A model generated the notes under the pieces. It searched no databases. It had not been told where the DNA came from and saw nothing but the letters and a program-made list of their open reading frames with translations. 64,000 nt of DNA from positions 20,724,001-20,788,000 of the forward strand of contig CM076270.1 in the NCBI GenBank assembly GCA_038380795.1, given 5' to 3'. Source of the DNA: Pyrocephalus nanus (Eukaryota; Chordata; Aves; Passeriformes; Tyrannidae). Position 1 is the first letter of the stretch. Each line of letters begins with the position of its first letter. The position numbers and the translations under genes are program-made. Below, one piece after another: positions 39,620 to 51,815 of this stretch.

Positions 39620-39710
39620 AGGCCCCATCTAGCAGCTCTACAATCAGAGCATGCAAATACCTGCAGTACAAGAGGGACCATGACATTGTGCAGAGCTCTC
39701 TGAACAGCCT
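39620..39710 (+). other. Candidate cassette exon, 91 bases, unassigned
   Basis: The segment is preceded by a strong acceptor-like sequence (T-rich, then GACAG at 39,615-39,619) and followed by a donor-like GTAAGA (39,711-39,716). Only one of three plus frames is open: it starts at 39,622 and gives 29 codons. The encoded peptide begins APSSSSTIRACKYLQ and continues with a charged YKRDHDIV stretch. The length of 91 is not a multiple of three, so inclusion would shift the frame of any host transcript. Read through, the open frame stops at TAA (39,712-39,714). I recognise no family. Splice-like borders are common by chance in 64 kb, and an octamer ATGCAAAT (39,651-39,658) lies inside, so a conserved regulatory element is an alternative. 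Confidence 0.2.
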
Positions 39711-39746
39711 GTAAGAAGTCAGTCAGACTATGAACACTGATGCTCC

Positions 39747-39761
39747 TTTTTTTTTTTTTTT
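39747..39761. repeat. Poly(T) tract, T15
   Basis: An uninterrupted run of 15 T, followed by CCCC. No adjacent retrotransposon body on either strand is recognisable. Confidence 0.85.
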
Positions 39762-42700
39762 CCCCAAATTAATCACCAACAGATCACATTTTTTCCCCCA
39801 AGGTTAACCCACTCGTTCTGCTGGGGTGGATGGTGCCCTTGATTGACCACATTGTTTGTGAAAGGTCATGGGTATCAGGCTGACATCAGTCTCTGAAGGC
39901 ACTTGACTCCCTCCAGAAATGACAATCTGGGAAGCAGGAATGGAGGAAGGCTTGCACACGGCTGAGCTGATGCAGGTGGTCATAACTTATTGCAGATGGA
40001 GATATAAATTGCTAACATCTCTCCCAGGACCACAGCATTAAGTATGTATGTACAATACCATATGTAAGAGTTTGAGGCCACAATGACTTCCTCAGAAGAA
40101 GCAGCATTTAGGGAACTGAATGGTGGAATTTTTCCTTTCATCTGGAGGAAAAGGGCCCAAAGGAAAAGAGCGATGAGATGTTTGTTTATCATTTCTAAAT
40201 GAGCTGCCAGAAGAGAAGACAAATATTGAAACATTTTTGTCCTGGAAAAGAGAGACATTGTGCTCTTCTATTTTTATCACTTAAAAAACCAGTGGCATGA
40301 ATACAGTAAGGGATCTTCACCATATACTAAGATGATATGTTGCAGGAGAAGGAAATGTGTCCCTTGCACATAGTTTGAAAGAGGGACAAAGTTGGTGGGT
40401 TCTTCAAAGGGCTAGGTTAAAAGATCATCTGTTTAAATTTCAACTCTATTTAAATACTAACTGTGCACTTCTGGTTTGAAACATAACAGATTTAATAAGC
40501 TTCATACCTTAAACTCAGGAAAATAAACCACCCATGGCATCAGTCTGTGATGTCAGGGGAGGAATTGCATTGTATTGTAAACATGAGCACATCCTAGTGT
40601 GGCTGTGGGAATCTCCATAGATCCCTTTAGCCCTCCAAATGCTAAATAGTGAAGAAGATGCTCAGCTAAGCTGGAAACAGAGATTTTACCCAGCTGTTTC
40701 TGATTTAGGAATGTAGCAGTCCTACAAGAAAGATTACTAAATTGTCCATTCAGATTCTCCCTGTACCCTCTGACTGTATCCTGCCTCCCAAATCCTTCTG
40801 AGTTCTCCAGACACTGTCCCAGATACACAACAATGAAATCTGCCTTTCCAGGCTAGAAAGCCTCTGTAACATCACAGGGGTAACTCTTGGATTTGATGCA
40901 AGAGCAATGCAAGTTGCTCTCCAGTTAACAAATATATTGGTATTTAATCCACCAAACATCATAAACACTTGTGCAAATATTTTAATAAGCTACTGTGTAG
41001 TAATTAAATATTGAAATCTGTTCTTAATTAGGTACTTCATTTGACATAATAATCCTCATTCTCAATGCAAGATTCAGCCGTGTTCCAACACAAGGGCAGC
41101 AGCATGACACGATGTGTTAGACCATCTGTGTTTACAATCACTGGCTTTCCTAATGTATATATGAAAATGAGGTCAAGCCTGAAACAGGTTGCTTTATTTA
41201 GTTAGAAGATAACTCAGGCTGTTACTAGACACCAAATCCATGACTTTTCATGAGTCTGACCAATTACAGAAATGAACTGCTCTGTTGAAATAACACTTCT
41301 CAAAGGTTTTCACATTTCTTTGAAAATGATGCTGTGCTGCAGAAGTACTTAAATTTACCAATTTTTTTGCTGCTACAAGTACCTGTGGAAATGTGTATGC
41401 TGAAAATTAAAGGAAAATACAACAGCCACAGTTTTCAAGATTTTATAAATCTAAACCATGCCCTCCTTTGGCTTTTTTACCCCTTGGTTGATAGAGTTGT
41501 ACCTTCAAACAGAATTTAGACAATGTACAATTTCACTTTAAAATTACATCTTCCAGACCCATTCAACTTTTAACTATCCTTTTATTATTGTTATTTCTAA
41601 ACATAAGGATAATTACTGACAGCTTAATGGAAGAGGATGTTCAGCTATGCAGTCATTACCAAAAAGAATTACACCATCATAAGTTTTACTTACACTGCAT
41701 TAGAAGGCCATCACTATTGAAAGAGGCCAAACCTGTGGATGAGGGAGAGATTTGGCATGGGAAGAGAGGGAGGACAAAGACATCACAGCACTGTGGAGAA
41801 GTTCATGCTAATAACTACAACAAAGCAGAGCCACTCCTTGTGAGAACTGCAGCCACAACCACCAGCAGGCTGTGGGAATTCGTATAAAAGGCAGGAGCTC
41901 TCTCAGTTTCCCTTGGACTCAGTGTACACTGGCAAAAATTGTACAATCTCAGGGATCACTGCCTGCAAATACACATGTGTTACCTATCTCTTCAACTCTA
42001 CACCTGAGGGCAATAAACTTCTCCCAGGAATAGCAAATGGAATTGAGAGAGTAGATTGAAGTGCTTACAAGATGCACATCCCCACACTGCCCAGGCATTC
42101 CATCTCATCCTGGGCAAGGAGACCCCAAGCACGAGGCTTCTGAAAGCCAGCATGTGAAATGTGGAAGTGGGTTACTATTTACTCACAAAGTTTGGTGTTT
42201 TTTTCTAAAATCATCAGTGCCTGTAGCCATGCGATAATTCGGCATTCTTTTAGAAAAACAGTCATGCCTCTAGCTTTCAAAGTTTCTGAAGAAAATAAAC
42301 ATATAAGCTATACTAGCTTGAATAGCCAGATGGCAGATAAAATTTAAAGAAAGAAGCTGAAATGCATTTAGAATCCCTAAATACATTTGAATTTTTATCA
42401 CTGGGGCTGGCAAAGCACTAACTTGCATGAATGTATGAAAGGTTGGGATACCCAGGATGGTTGAAGAATTATCTACAGTGACTCCTAAAATTATAACAGG
42501 CAAAGGCTGGATTACATCAAGGTAAGAATATTTAGAAAAATAATGTCAAAATGTGAAATATTGCAGACATCATTCTTAGTCACCAATTTCTTCATCCTAT
42601 GCCTTTGATCTAGAGAGAGGCAATAAAAGTAATACAAGCTATGAAAGGAAAGTCACACAAAAGGGAGGCATCAGAGGCCCGTTAAACACAATGAGTTGCA

Positions 42701-45700
42701 GGAAATATAGGACAATACATGAGCAAAGAAAAAAAAATTCAATTTTAGTTTTTTAATCATGACTTCTTAAAATAATTTCAGGCTAGTTTCTCTAAAACTG
42801 TGGCTTCCTGGAATCTTTTTGGACTGTTTATAGACCTTGCATTATATTCTATCTCAGTATGCTTTAATACTGCACAAAGACTTTTACCAAGCAATTTTTA
42901 GCCCATCAACTGCTTGTTCTGAAGTAGGAATTACAAAAAGCCTTTTTGCATTAAGCTTCTGATAGTCAAAGATAAAGAAGTACTTGACAACAGATCCTCA
43001 AACTTTTGTTTTAGAGTGATCAGGCAGGGATGAATTTTCTTAACTGAGAGCACAAAGGAGCAAAACAATAACGTATAGGAAAGATGTTTTACAGATGGCA
43101 AACACCTTTCCCACTGTAAAAAAAAAAAAAAAAAAAGCAAGTATTTTCTGGTAAAAAAAAAAAAGAAGAAAATATTTTACCCAACAACCTCAACTATACT
43201 CACTAGATAAGACACCTTAAAATATTTAAAGCAATCAAAATAATCCCTTATATGCAGTACTCCCAGCTTTAAGGTGCCATATAATCTGCTAATGTAAAGA
43301 CAGAACATCCTAATATCAGTATGTATTAAAGGGGCTAATATATCAGTCTAAAAATTATTTGATATCACAATTGTTCCCTTCCCATAAAGGCTCAGTAATA
43401 TCACGTGTTATTGGGGTTTCTGAAATCCCAGCACCTCTGTTGTGAGAAGCAGTCTGAAAGAGCCATCTTTGTCCACATCCATGGCAACTACATATGAATG
43501 TGAGAAATCAAGCTTGGTTACAAGAGAGTTTTTAAACTTGCATAACTGAGAGGAATTAATAGAGGAGAAAAACAGGTATGGAGATTCTGATTCTGACTGT
43601 GTAGATCTGAAACACAAACATAAAAAGGTTGTTGAGATTCATCTTTCTCATCTGTAAATATTTTATCCATTAAAAAATGTAAGTTTAAAATAAATACATG
43701 AATACAAGCATGCACATTGGTAATAAACTGACCACCATAAGCACTTAACCTGGGCATGGATACATGGATGTAAACATGCATCCCGTTTCTCCTTCAAGAA
43801 AACTATGGTACATGGAGCTACCACTAAAATATTAGTTTTCTTCAATAGTAAAAGCAAAAAGTTTTACTCTACCTTTAATTACAATGGAACTTGGGCTATC
43901 TGTTCGTTCCCATTGGATATGACCAGTCTGGGAATTCCCAAAAATATTCAGTTCAATATTCATGTCCAGCAGAGTGTAAAGCACACCTACACACAACTTT
44001 CCTTTCTTTGTGAACTATCATAACCCTACAGAAGGATCAGTGGGAGCACATCATCCCTACACTAACAAATAGAAATCAAAGTGGGACCCACTGAAGTGAA
44101 ATCAAGAGTTAAAAGCCGCTTGTTATTCCCTGCACTCGATAGCATAGCACAATTATATCACAGTTAATTTAAGGAGTCCCAGGTACAAGGCGGTCATCAA
44201 ATCTCATTCACACCAACTACTAAATTATACTAAGAGATGCCTCAGTACTTTCAATGGCATCATTAGATGAATAAATGCTGCATAACAAAAGCATTAGTAT
44301 TCAAATCTGCCCATAATTTCCAAAATGAAAAGTGATCATTTTGGATACTTTCTTGAAGCAAAAGTTATTATGGTTGGCAGTTAGTATTGCTAACACAATC
44401 ACTGAATGTATACTGATAACTTCATTTTAAAAAGTATATGTACAGAGAAAATCTTTCATTTATTTGTTCTAAATGGCCTTCAAAATTCTCATTCAAAAAC
44501 CAATTCCAAATACTTAGGGAAAGATATAGGGAGCTATCTTCTTGATAAATAGTTTGAAAAGTGGAGATTCACAACTAGAGTCTGAACTTTCTTTTAATGA
44601 CATTAATGAGACTGCTGTCACAATTTTTAATGACAGAAGAATCTGCTTTTTATAATTGTCACACAAGCATTCTTAAGGAGGGACTGTGTTGTTAGGGACT
44701 GAAACTTCAGCTACAGCAGCATGCTGCTCATGTCTGAGCTCTGAGATTGCTTTGCTATTCCTCCCCTGAGAGTTCGATGGATTTGGTTCAAGCACCATTG
44801 AACGTGATGCTGTATTAATTGCCCTGGAGGGTAGCAAGGCCTTTGAACTGTGGCTGTGAGTGATATTTTGCTATAAGACATGTGTCAGCACTTGCCTGGT
44901 TAACTCTAGGGCTGGGTTGTACAGCATGCTGGGACCAAGTATCTGGAAAACTACTTTGCATCCTAATCTTACATCTGTTTTCTATCACGCTGTGAGATTG
45001 ACTGGCCATTCTATCAGAGAAGCATCATTCTGGAATAGACAGTCTAAGTAAAAATATTGTACTGTCAAAGAATATTAAGGATATGCCATCATCCCTTGTG
45101 ATTCATAAAACCAGCTGGCAGATGGAGACACTAAAGTAATACAGTAGTTAACTCACTGTCCTTTCACCCCCTAAGAGGATCAGTCACTACTGTACCCAAC
45201 TTGGTACAGTAGAAACTTTAAGTTAAAACAGTTCCTCAGTCCCACCTGTCTCTGTGTTTGTGAGTATAAATTTTCTCTTGATACCCCAATCACACAATCA
45301 TCTATCACATAATCCATTCTCATCAGTACTAGAACAGCACCAGGAGGTCACAGCAGAGCCAGAGCAAGGCAGTCACGGTCACGCACAAGAGCAGAAATTG
45401 TAGGAGTATGAGGGATTTCAGCAAAGCAGAATCGTTTTTGTGGCTGGAGGCATGTTTGGAGGATACGGGGAGTTAAACTAACTTGTGGATTTAGGATTAA
45501 GACATCAATTTCCACTTTTGGTGCCTAGATAATTTTTCCTATTTTCTCTACTTTTTCCTTCGTTTTTTGCTCTCTTTCTGCTTCTCATCCTTCCCCCACA
45601 CACCTCTCCCCACTTTCGCTTCACTTCCTTTTCTGGTTTAGCCTATTCAAAATTCTCTGACAAAACAGGGAACTAAACCTGCCACTGTTACCAAACAAAA

Positions 45701-47924
45701 CCTCTCTCTCTTTCCTCAAAAGAACAGGAGCTGCACCTTCTTCTATCTCTGCTAATAATAATGTTCAGTAGTAATAATTAATCTCTTTAGTTTAAAATGC
45801 ATACCTTGTGTTCAAGTGAAAAAAACCCCAACTATAAATTCATAAGATGTTCTAACAATGGTGCTATGTACAGATCTACATGTTGATCTTTAAAGCAGAA
45901 ATTTATTATATAAATTCTTGTGTTATATAATAAACCTGTAATTTGATATTCTACAATATCAGTCATAAGAAAAGATTAATTACCCATATTAAACATTAAA
46001 CCATAGGCTCTTACTTGTTTAACTCAGCAGAATATTTAGGAGAAAGAGATGTTGATATCAGAGACTGAATATTTAACAAGAATGTCATCTTAAGATTAAA
46101 AACAGAATAATTTCTTAAATGCAAGATGAAGTATTTCAGATTCCACAATCTCTCAGGGGGACATAAAAATGTACAAAGTATAGCCACAGTCTTTTGATCC
46201 AGGACAAAGAGTTGTCCTTCATATTGCTGGTAACATGACCTAATGACAGAAAAATATTGCTCACACAGCTGCATCTTCAACTAGTGGAGAGTTACATGAG
46301 ACTTCTTAGGATTTTACTCACTATGATGACACAATCTTGCCTCTATGCAATAGTACAGGAATTTGGATAGAATCTTTGCTGCAAAGAGAAAATCCCTCAG
46401 ACACACTTACACTTGATGATTAAAAAGTTAAACAATAATCTCTTCCTAAGTAAAATGTCTTGGAATCCACACTCATCTACTTTGCTAGGGCCCAGTGCAA
46501 TTATTGGAGCTGATGCAAAAATCTCCCATAAAAGCCAAAGCATGCAACAGAAGAGATAATAATCTCCTCAAGAGGAGCAAGGGGTTCATACCACAGATAC
46601 TCAGTGCCATTGCACTTCCCCTCTCAGTCCAGATCCCTGACTAGTGAGCTATTATCATATATTAAAATTCAGCTGTTAACTTCCAGAGTCCATCTGGAAG
46701 CGTAAGGAGTACCTTTTCATGTCCTAAGATGTTACCTTGTACTTACTTTCAAAAAGAAAGAGAGCTAGCTAGAAGTCTCTAAATCTGAGCTGTCAAACAA
46801 GAAAGTTTTTGCACTAAGTAAGAATATAGTTTGTAGGGATTTATCAAGATAACCCATCAGATTGACACTTGACATGTAAATTGTATAGCAAATCTGACAG
46901 CTCAATTATTAATGCATCCACCTAGTTCTATCTTACACAGTTGCTACTGCAATAGACTTTTTGAAAGCATCCTTGATATCCATTTCAAATCTGGCTGATT
47001 TTTCAAGCTGACATCATATCAACCCAGCTTATTTAGAACTAGCTATTTGAGGACAGCTCAGTAGGTGATTATTAAATTAATTACTGATTCAAGTGACAAG
47101 TAATATTTTGTATTCATATTCCTCATTAGCTTTTAATCAGATAAAAAAAAAATCCTCAACACATACAATGCATTTGATCATTTCAGTTGAAATGATTACT
47201 ATGCTTTTAGGCCAAAGGATTGCACTGATCTATCCCTCTCATTTATTTGCTTGCTCTGCAGGATGTGTTTTCTCCTCACAATAACCTGATATCCAAAGGA
47301 GAACGAGTTAAGACTTCCAAAGCCAAGACAAATACTCGTAGCCATCCAAAAGAAACAGTTCTGCTGCACTGCAAACAATGGAAGGGGCACTTTCAAAGCA
47401 CTGGGGCTATTTACACCTTCATGTGCTGTAAGCTGGGGACTGCAAAAACAGAGATCTTGGCATCATTCTGGGTGCTGAGCAGCTTCACTTGCTGGGATCT
47501 GCAAGGACCAGCTCTGCATTTTGCAGCACAGGGCGGCAAAGCAGATGGGATGCAAAGCTGCCTTGTAGAATGGGATTTTTGGGCTGCTCGTGGTCTGAAT
47601 ATCTCTGAACTCTGTTTGTATGAGCAAAAGTCCTTTGTAATAGCCAAGTTTAATGTTCCTTTGGAAGAATGGAAACGCCACTACCCTTAAATATGCCTTG
47701 TAAATAGCAAATTGTAGGCTGAGGGAAGATACAAAGTGGAACGCATCACTATTCTACTGCATAGGAAAGGCTGTGGGCTTCTTTAAGAACAGTATTTGTA
47801 TTTATTATCAGACTGGACCAAAAAAAGCAGAACTTCCACCTTCTTTTCCCAGAATGGGTCTTGAGTATTGTTCTTAAAAACATTTTGACACCTACCTTAG
47901 ACTCATTCATTTTTCAATAACAAT
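39762..47924. other. Unique AT-rich sequence with a 147-codon open frame
   Basis: No gene is supportable. The longest open frame of the window lies here (plus 47,247-47,690, 147 codons, starting MLALQDVFSPHNN). It has no recognised domain, no clear signal peptide, and both strands are open over part of it (minus frames at 47,411-47,681), which argues for local composition and not coding selection. A 99-codon plus frame (41,588-41,887) is likewise unrecognised. A19 and A12 runs occur at 43,118-43,136 and 43,153-43,164. No mobile element was recognised. Confidence 0.55.
43118..43164. repeat. Two poly(A) runs, A19 and A12
   Basis: Nineteen A at 43,118-43,136 and twelve A at 43,153-43,164, separated by 16 bases. 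They are simple repeats with no visible retroposon body. Confidence 0.85.
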
Positions 47925-48045
47925 TTCATAGAATCATTATCCAGTAGTCATTTGAGAGATGCAATGATAAATAAAAATAGCTCCCACTAATCTCACTAAT
48001 ATCTCCAAGGTCTCTTCCAGCCCAAGACATTTATATGATTCTAAT
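47925..48045 (+). mobile_element. Possible CR1 3' end with an inverted partner
   Basis: The right edge reads 'CCAAGGTCTCTTCCAGCCCA' then AGACATTTATATGATTCTA, which fits a CR1 3' terminus (AGGTCTCTTCCAACC...TGATTCTA). The left edge reads TTTCATAGAATCATT, which is how an antisense CR1 terminus begins. The two edges thus contain TAGAATCA and TGATTCTA in inverted order about 100 bases apart. It could be one short, rearranged CR1 copy, two overlapping insertions, or a chance left edge. The middle is not recognisable. Confidence 0.45.
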
Positions 48046-49021
48046 TGCATGTGACCTTTATTTTCAAGTTTCCTTTTTATTTATTTCAAGTCTCTGACTC
48101 ATTTCATATCCGGGCCAGACATTATGATTAAAAAATATATTGCCTTTGGTTTTAGAAAAAAAAATCTCCTTTCCCAGTCCTCCATGTTATTTACCAAATG
48201 ACTCCATCTGTTCCTTAAGAGATATTCCTATTCAAACCAAAAAATATGTAGATAGAAACAAGAAAAATAATTTCTTGCAACTCCATTTTTTTTACCTTAA
48301 AAATAATTGGAAGATACATAAAAAGACATTTAGAATACAATATTTTGGGGCATCATAATATCTTTAGGACATAATTAATGCCAGGACACTGAAAAACAGC
48401 AGAAGCAGACTTCAGGAATGCTGAAATGCAAACAGGACACTGAAAACCTGCAGCCATGGACCAAAGTGTGGCAGATTAGCGTGGTCTAGCTCAGGCCAAG
48501 CACGTGTCCTCATAAACTGTGAGACCCTAAATTTACTAACTTATATTTGATCAAAAAATTAAGTCAATGGTAGTATAGTTATTGCCACAAGATCATTTTT
48601 TTTCATATGTAGGAACTTCAACGATTCAATTAAAAAAGATAAATTGCAACCATTAGATACCCCTTTTTTCACAGAGAGGGATATAATCTCCTCTTTTCTG
48701 GTGGCAAATATTTGTCATTCTAACAAATACAGTAGATATATTCACAAAATAATTGTGAATTTGACCTGCAGTAGATATATCAAGCTCACAGTTAGACTAA
48801 TTACATTAGCTTCTGGCTTTTAGATCAAGAGCTTCTGATACACCTAAACTAAGAGTTCTGTGTAGCTGGACTCTAAATATTATATCGTGTCTACTGCTTA
48901 ACTCCTCTCCCACCTTGACCCCATTTTTATCCAGTCTGCTTACGTGCCTGTCTTTTGCAGGAGCTCCCTCTTGCTGCTTGAGTAAATACAGGTATTTATG
49001 TGGCAGGAACAAACTGGCTGT
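48046..49021. other. Unique AT-rich sequence
   Basis: Nothing supportable is seen here. Open frames are under 75 codons and unrecognised. TAGATATA-containing segments near 48,730-48,780 occur twice (AGTAGATATATTCA and AGTAGATATATCAA) but are too short to call as a repeat family. Confidence 0.6.
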
Positions 49022-49130
49022 GAGTTTTCATTCGTTAACTCAGGCTCAGAGAGTTTAATCTTTCTTAAAGGAAGAGAGATTGGTGACAAAGTTGCTCTCC
49101 TACCACTAAGCAAAACAGGGAGTTAAAAAA
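49022..49130 (-). mobile_element. Possible MIR-like core-SINE relic, antisense
   Basis: On the plus strand, 'AACTCAGGCTCAGAGAGTTT' followed by AATCTTTCTTAAAGG resembles antisense MIR (AACTGAGGCACAGAGAGGTTAAGTAACTTGCCCAAGG). The later ACCACTAAGCAAAACAGGGAGTT resembles the following antisense MIR part (CTAGTAAGTGGCAGAGCCGGGATT). Several substitutions and small gaps are needed. It is weaker than the copies at 36,185 and 39,070. Confidence 0.4.
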
Positions 49131-51660
49131 AGAGAAATATCTCCAGCTCTTCACAGTTATGGTTAATTGATTCTCCCCTTCCCACCATGGTCATGGGGAA
49201 AGGCAGTGCCTTCCTGTGTCTCCAGACCATATGGCTGAAAGGAGGGGAAGTAACTGCTGACTGCAGAGAAGCAGCAGGCAGTGCCTGGAAGACAGAGAAA
49301 GGAGGAGGTAACAACAGAAAACCCAAATACCAGCCAAGAAAACAAGATATGGCCATAATCATACTGCTAAAAATGGCAACCAGGCTAAAGACTCGGGGGA
49401 CTGTTATTTGGGATAATACAATTTCTGAGTTAGGTATAAAATAATTAGCATGTTATAAAAACTGATGACAAGAATGATACAATATACCTGAAATTATGTG
49501 GCTGGACTAGCAGATAGCAGTAGAATTCTACTAATAAAAAATAATTTTTCTGATGATATGGTTAATTCTGATGACAATGGCCATATTCTTGAAAATTTCC
49601 TCCCTTTTTTTTTTCCAATATCAACATTTGAAAAAGATGATCTGTGTGCTATGACCTCATACCAGGTAGTCAAGCAATGACCAGGGAAATACTTTAGCTC
49701 TTATTTTTGCAAAAGTCAGATTATTCCTCTGTTTGAAAGATGGCTACAAAAATATCTCAAATTACAGAGTCTATGCTATTTCGTGTATGTACTTCCAACT
49801 TGCTGAGAAGTAGCACCAGATTTGGGGCTAAAGGTTCCCAATAACCTTCAGAAAGTGTCCTAATGAGAATATTCGAAGCCCATCCTACCCTACACCCTAC
49901 CATCACTGAATGCCATAGACAGTTAATCCCATACTCATTCATCTGCATTTTGATTATAAATGCATTAGACAATCGGAGCACTGAAGCAAATATAATAGAT
50001 AAGGCATTTCCTATGCTTTATTCTGATTTTGCACTGCCTATGTCTCATCAGTAATAACTTCTTTTCCTATCTAATCAAGCACCATACCTTTTCCTGCTTG
50101 AGATGGTACACAAGTGTGTTTAGAAACATTTCAAGGGCAGCTACTGCCATTTTCATCTCAACCACTACGTTTTGTGGTAGAAGGACAAGTCCTTATTATT
50201 CTTTTCACAATAATTTGTGATTCTGCATTTTAGCAGTTCATTTACAACAAGCTACCTTGGGAAAAGCTGATACTTTCAGATCATCCTAAGCCAGCTCAGC
50301 AAAGTGCTCCAGGGTGTAAGTTAGAAGTCAGTCTTGAGGAGTTTCCCTGCTTCCTTCAGGTACCGAAGCACAGCAGAAGGAAACAGTGGATCCCATTTAC
50401 AACTGGGGCAATCCTTGTATGGGCCACACTTGTCTTGAGAAATGCCCAAAGGAAACACTCACCCACTTTGCAAATGATCTCTTAAAAATGTAGACATGCT
50501 GTAGGTGATTTTGAAATTCAGGGTGGGGGCCAGTAAGTATATAAACACAAGAATTTATAAAGTCTAATTCCTTTGTTGTTTGTTGTTATTCCCATTTTCA
50601 AAGGCTCAGTATATCAATGCATTCACCTTAATACAGCACATCTAAAAAAATAAACAAAATAAAATGAAAACTATCCTTTTAAAGTTGAAAATAATATGAC
50701 TTCATATTTCTGTTCTTGTTGGCTTCTGCCTGAAGCAAATATGAAGAAAAGACCATTTTCTTAAACAGTAACAGAAATCCTCAAGATTTATGTCCATAAA
50801 CTGGTTTTAAAGCTGACCAAGTCATCGTCATTGAAGCAATGTTAGCTAACAGATTAGTTTTACCAGAGGATACCTGTATCTTTTACTTATCATTTATAAA
50901 ATCCTAGTCATGCTCTTTGTACTCAAGGCATATTGACAAATGCTTGTGAGAGCAGCCCACTACATATATATATGTCCACTAAAAACACCCACGAATGCAG
51001 CACATATAAGCTGACCTCTAATTAAAAGGCAGGGATTCACATTGCCTGAAAAATACTACCTTATCAGTACAAATGTCTATGAAAAAAGGATTTATACTGA
51101 ATTCACCTGCAGTGATACATGTTAATTAGAGGTCTACAATGTATGCTGTGGGCAAACAGACTTGCCTCACCTATGCTGCAAGCCAAAAGTCATAAATTAG
51201 CCCCTGATTAGGTACAATTAGTAGAGCCTGACTGCTTTGCCTAATATATCAACTTATATCTGATCTATTCCACTGTATAAGTACTTGGTCTGAAGATGAG
51301 TCATGTCCCACAGGTCATAAGTAGGGACAGAAAAAGAGATGTGCTGTATATTTCAGATAACAGCCTTAAGAAGGATAATTGTCTACAAGCTGCAGAGAGC
51401 ACCAGGTTAGGAAACTTTCTTGTAATCCAAGATAACAGTAAGGAAATTATTACCTGGGAAGAGGTTCTCTCATTTGTCAATCAAAGTTGTATTGATATTG
51501 AACATGAAAGTTTCACTGGTCATGATATGACACTCAAGAATTCCTTCAAAAGAATTAAACCTCAGATCACTAAGATAATTAATTAGAAAAAGTTTTGCAG
51601 TCAAGAGCAATGTCTTGAAAAAAGACCTCAAACTTCCTTCGTGCTACATACCCTGAGCTA
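49131..51660. other. Unique AT-rich sequence, with a 96-codon frame at its end
   Basis: No gene is supportable. The plus frame 51,296-51,586 (96 codons, beginning MSHVPQVISRDRKRD) has a protein-like residue mix, but I recognise no domain, and no splice or promoter context decides it. Other frames here are shorter. A 13-base inverted repeat pair is listed separately. ATATATATAT occurs near 50,965. Confidence 0.55.
51013..51134. repeat. 13-base perfect inverted repeat, 96-base spacer
   Basis: GACCTCTAATTAA at 51,013-51,025 is the exact reverse complement of TTAATTAGAGGTC at 51,122-51,134. The pairing does not extend outward. The spacer shows no open frame or known element. The arms could be terminal repeats of a tiny relic element, the arms of a hairpin, or a paired homeodomain-type (TAATTA) site. 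Chance in AT-rich DNA is not excluded. Confidence 0.6.
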
Positions 51661-51815
51661 ACAGAGGGACATTAGCTCAGTTGATTAGAGCACAGTGCTA
51701 ATAACAACAAGGTTTTGGGTTTGATCCCCATATGGGCCATTTACTGATGAGTTGGACTCGATGGCCCTTGTGGGTCCCTTCCAACTCAGAATATTCTCTG
51801 ATTCTGTCTGGATCT
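51661..51815 (+). mobile_element. tRNA-Ile-derived SINE with CR1-like tail
   Basis: The head (about 51,667-51,739) is a diverged tRNA-Ile(AAT). It has a TTAGCTCAGTTGATTAGAGC D-arm with A box (51,673-51,684), an anticodon-loop position reading CTAATAA with AAT at 51,700-51,702, and a T-arm GGTTTGATCCC B box (51,718-51,728), then GGGCCAT as the acceptor end. The A and B boxes are the internal RNA polymerase III promoter. The tail (about 51,740-51,811) reads 'GTTGGACTCGATGGCCCTTG' then 'TGGGTCCCTTCCAACTCAGA', ending ATTCTCTGATTCTG, as in CR1 3' ends. The tail would let CR1 reverse transcriptase copy the SINE. This head-tail combination corresponds to the TguSINE1-type family known from songbirds; that name is from memory. 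The copy is close to full length. No clear target duplication is visible, which is usual for CR1-driven insertions. Confidence 0.88.

Noticed and set aside
47247..47690. 147-codon plus-strand open frame, the longest in the window
   Set aside because: It has no domain, no splice or promoter context, and overlapping minus-strand frames in the same GC-richer stretch. The length is within chance for 64 kb in six frames.
51296..51586. 96-codon open frame with a protein-like residue mix
   Set aside because: No family was recognised and no exon borders decide it. A conservation test would be needed before calling it.
51667..51739. A tRNA-Ile(AAT) gene
   Set aside because: The stem positions are diverged and the sequence runs directly into a CR1-like tail, so it is the head of a SINE and not a functional tRNA gene.
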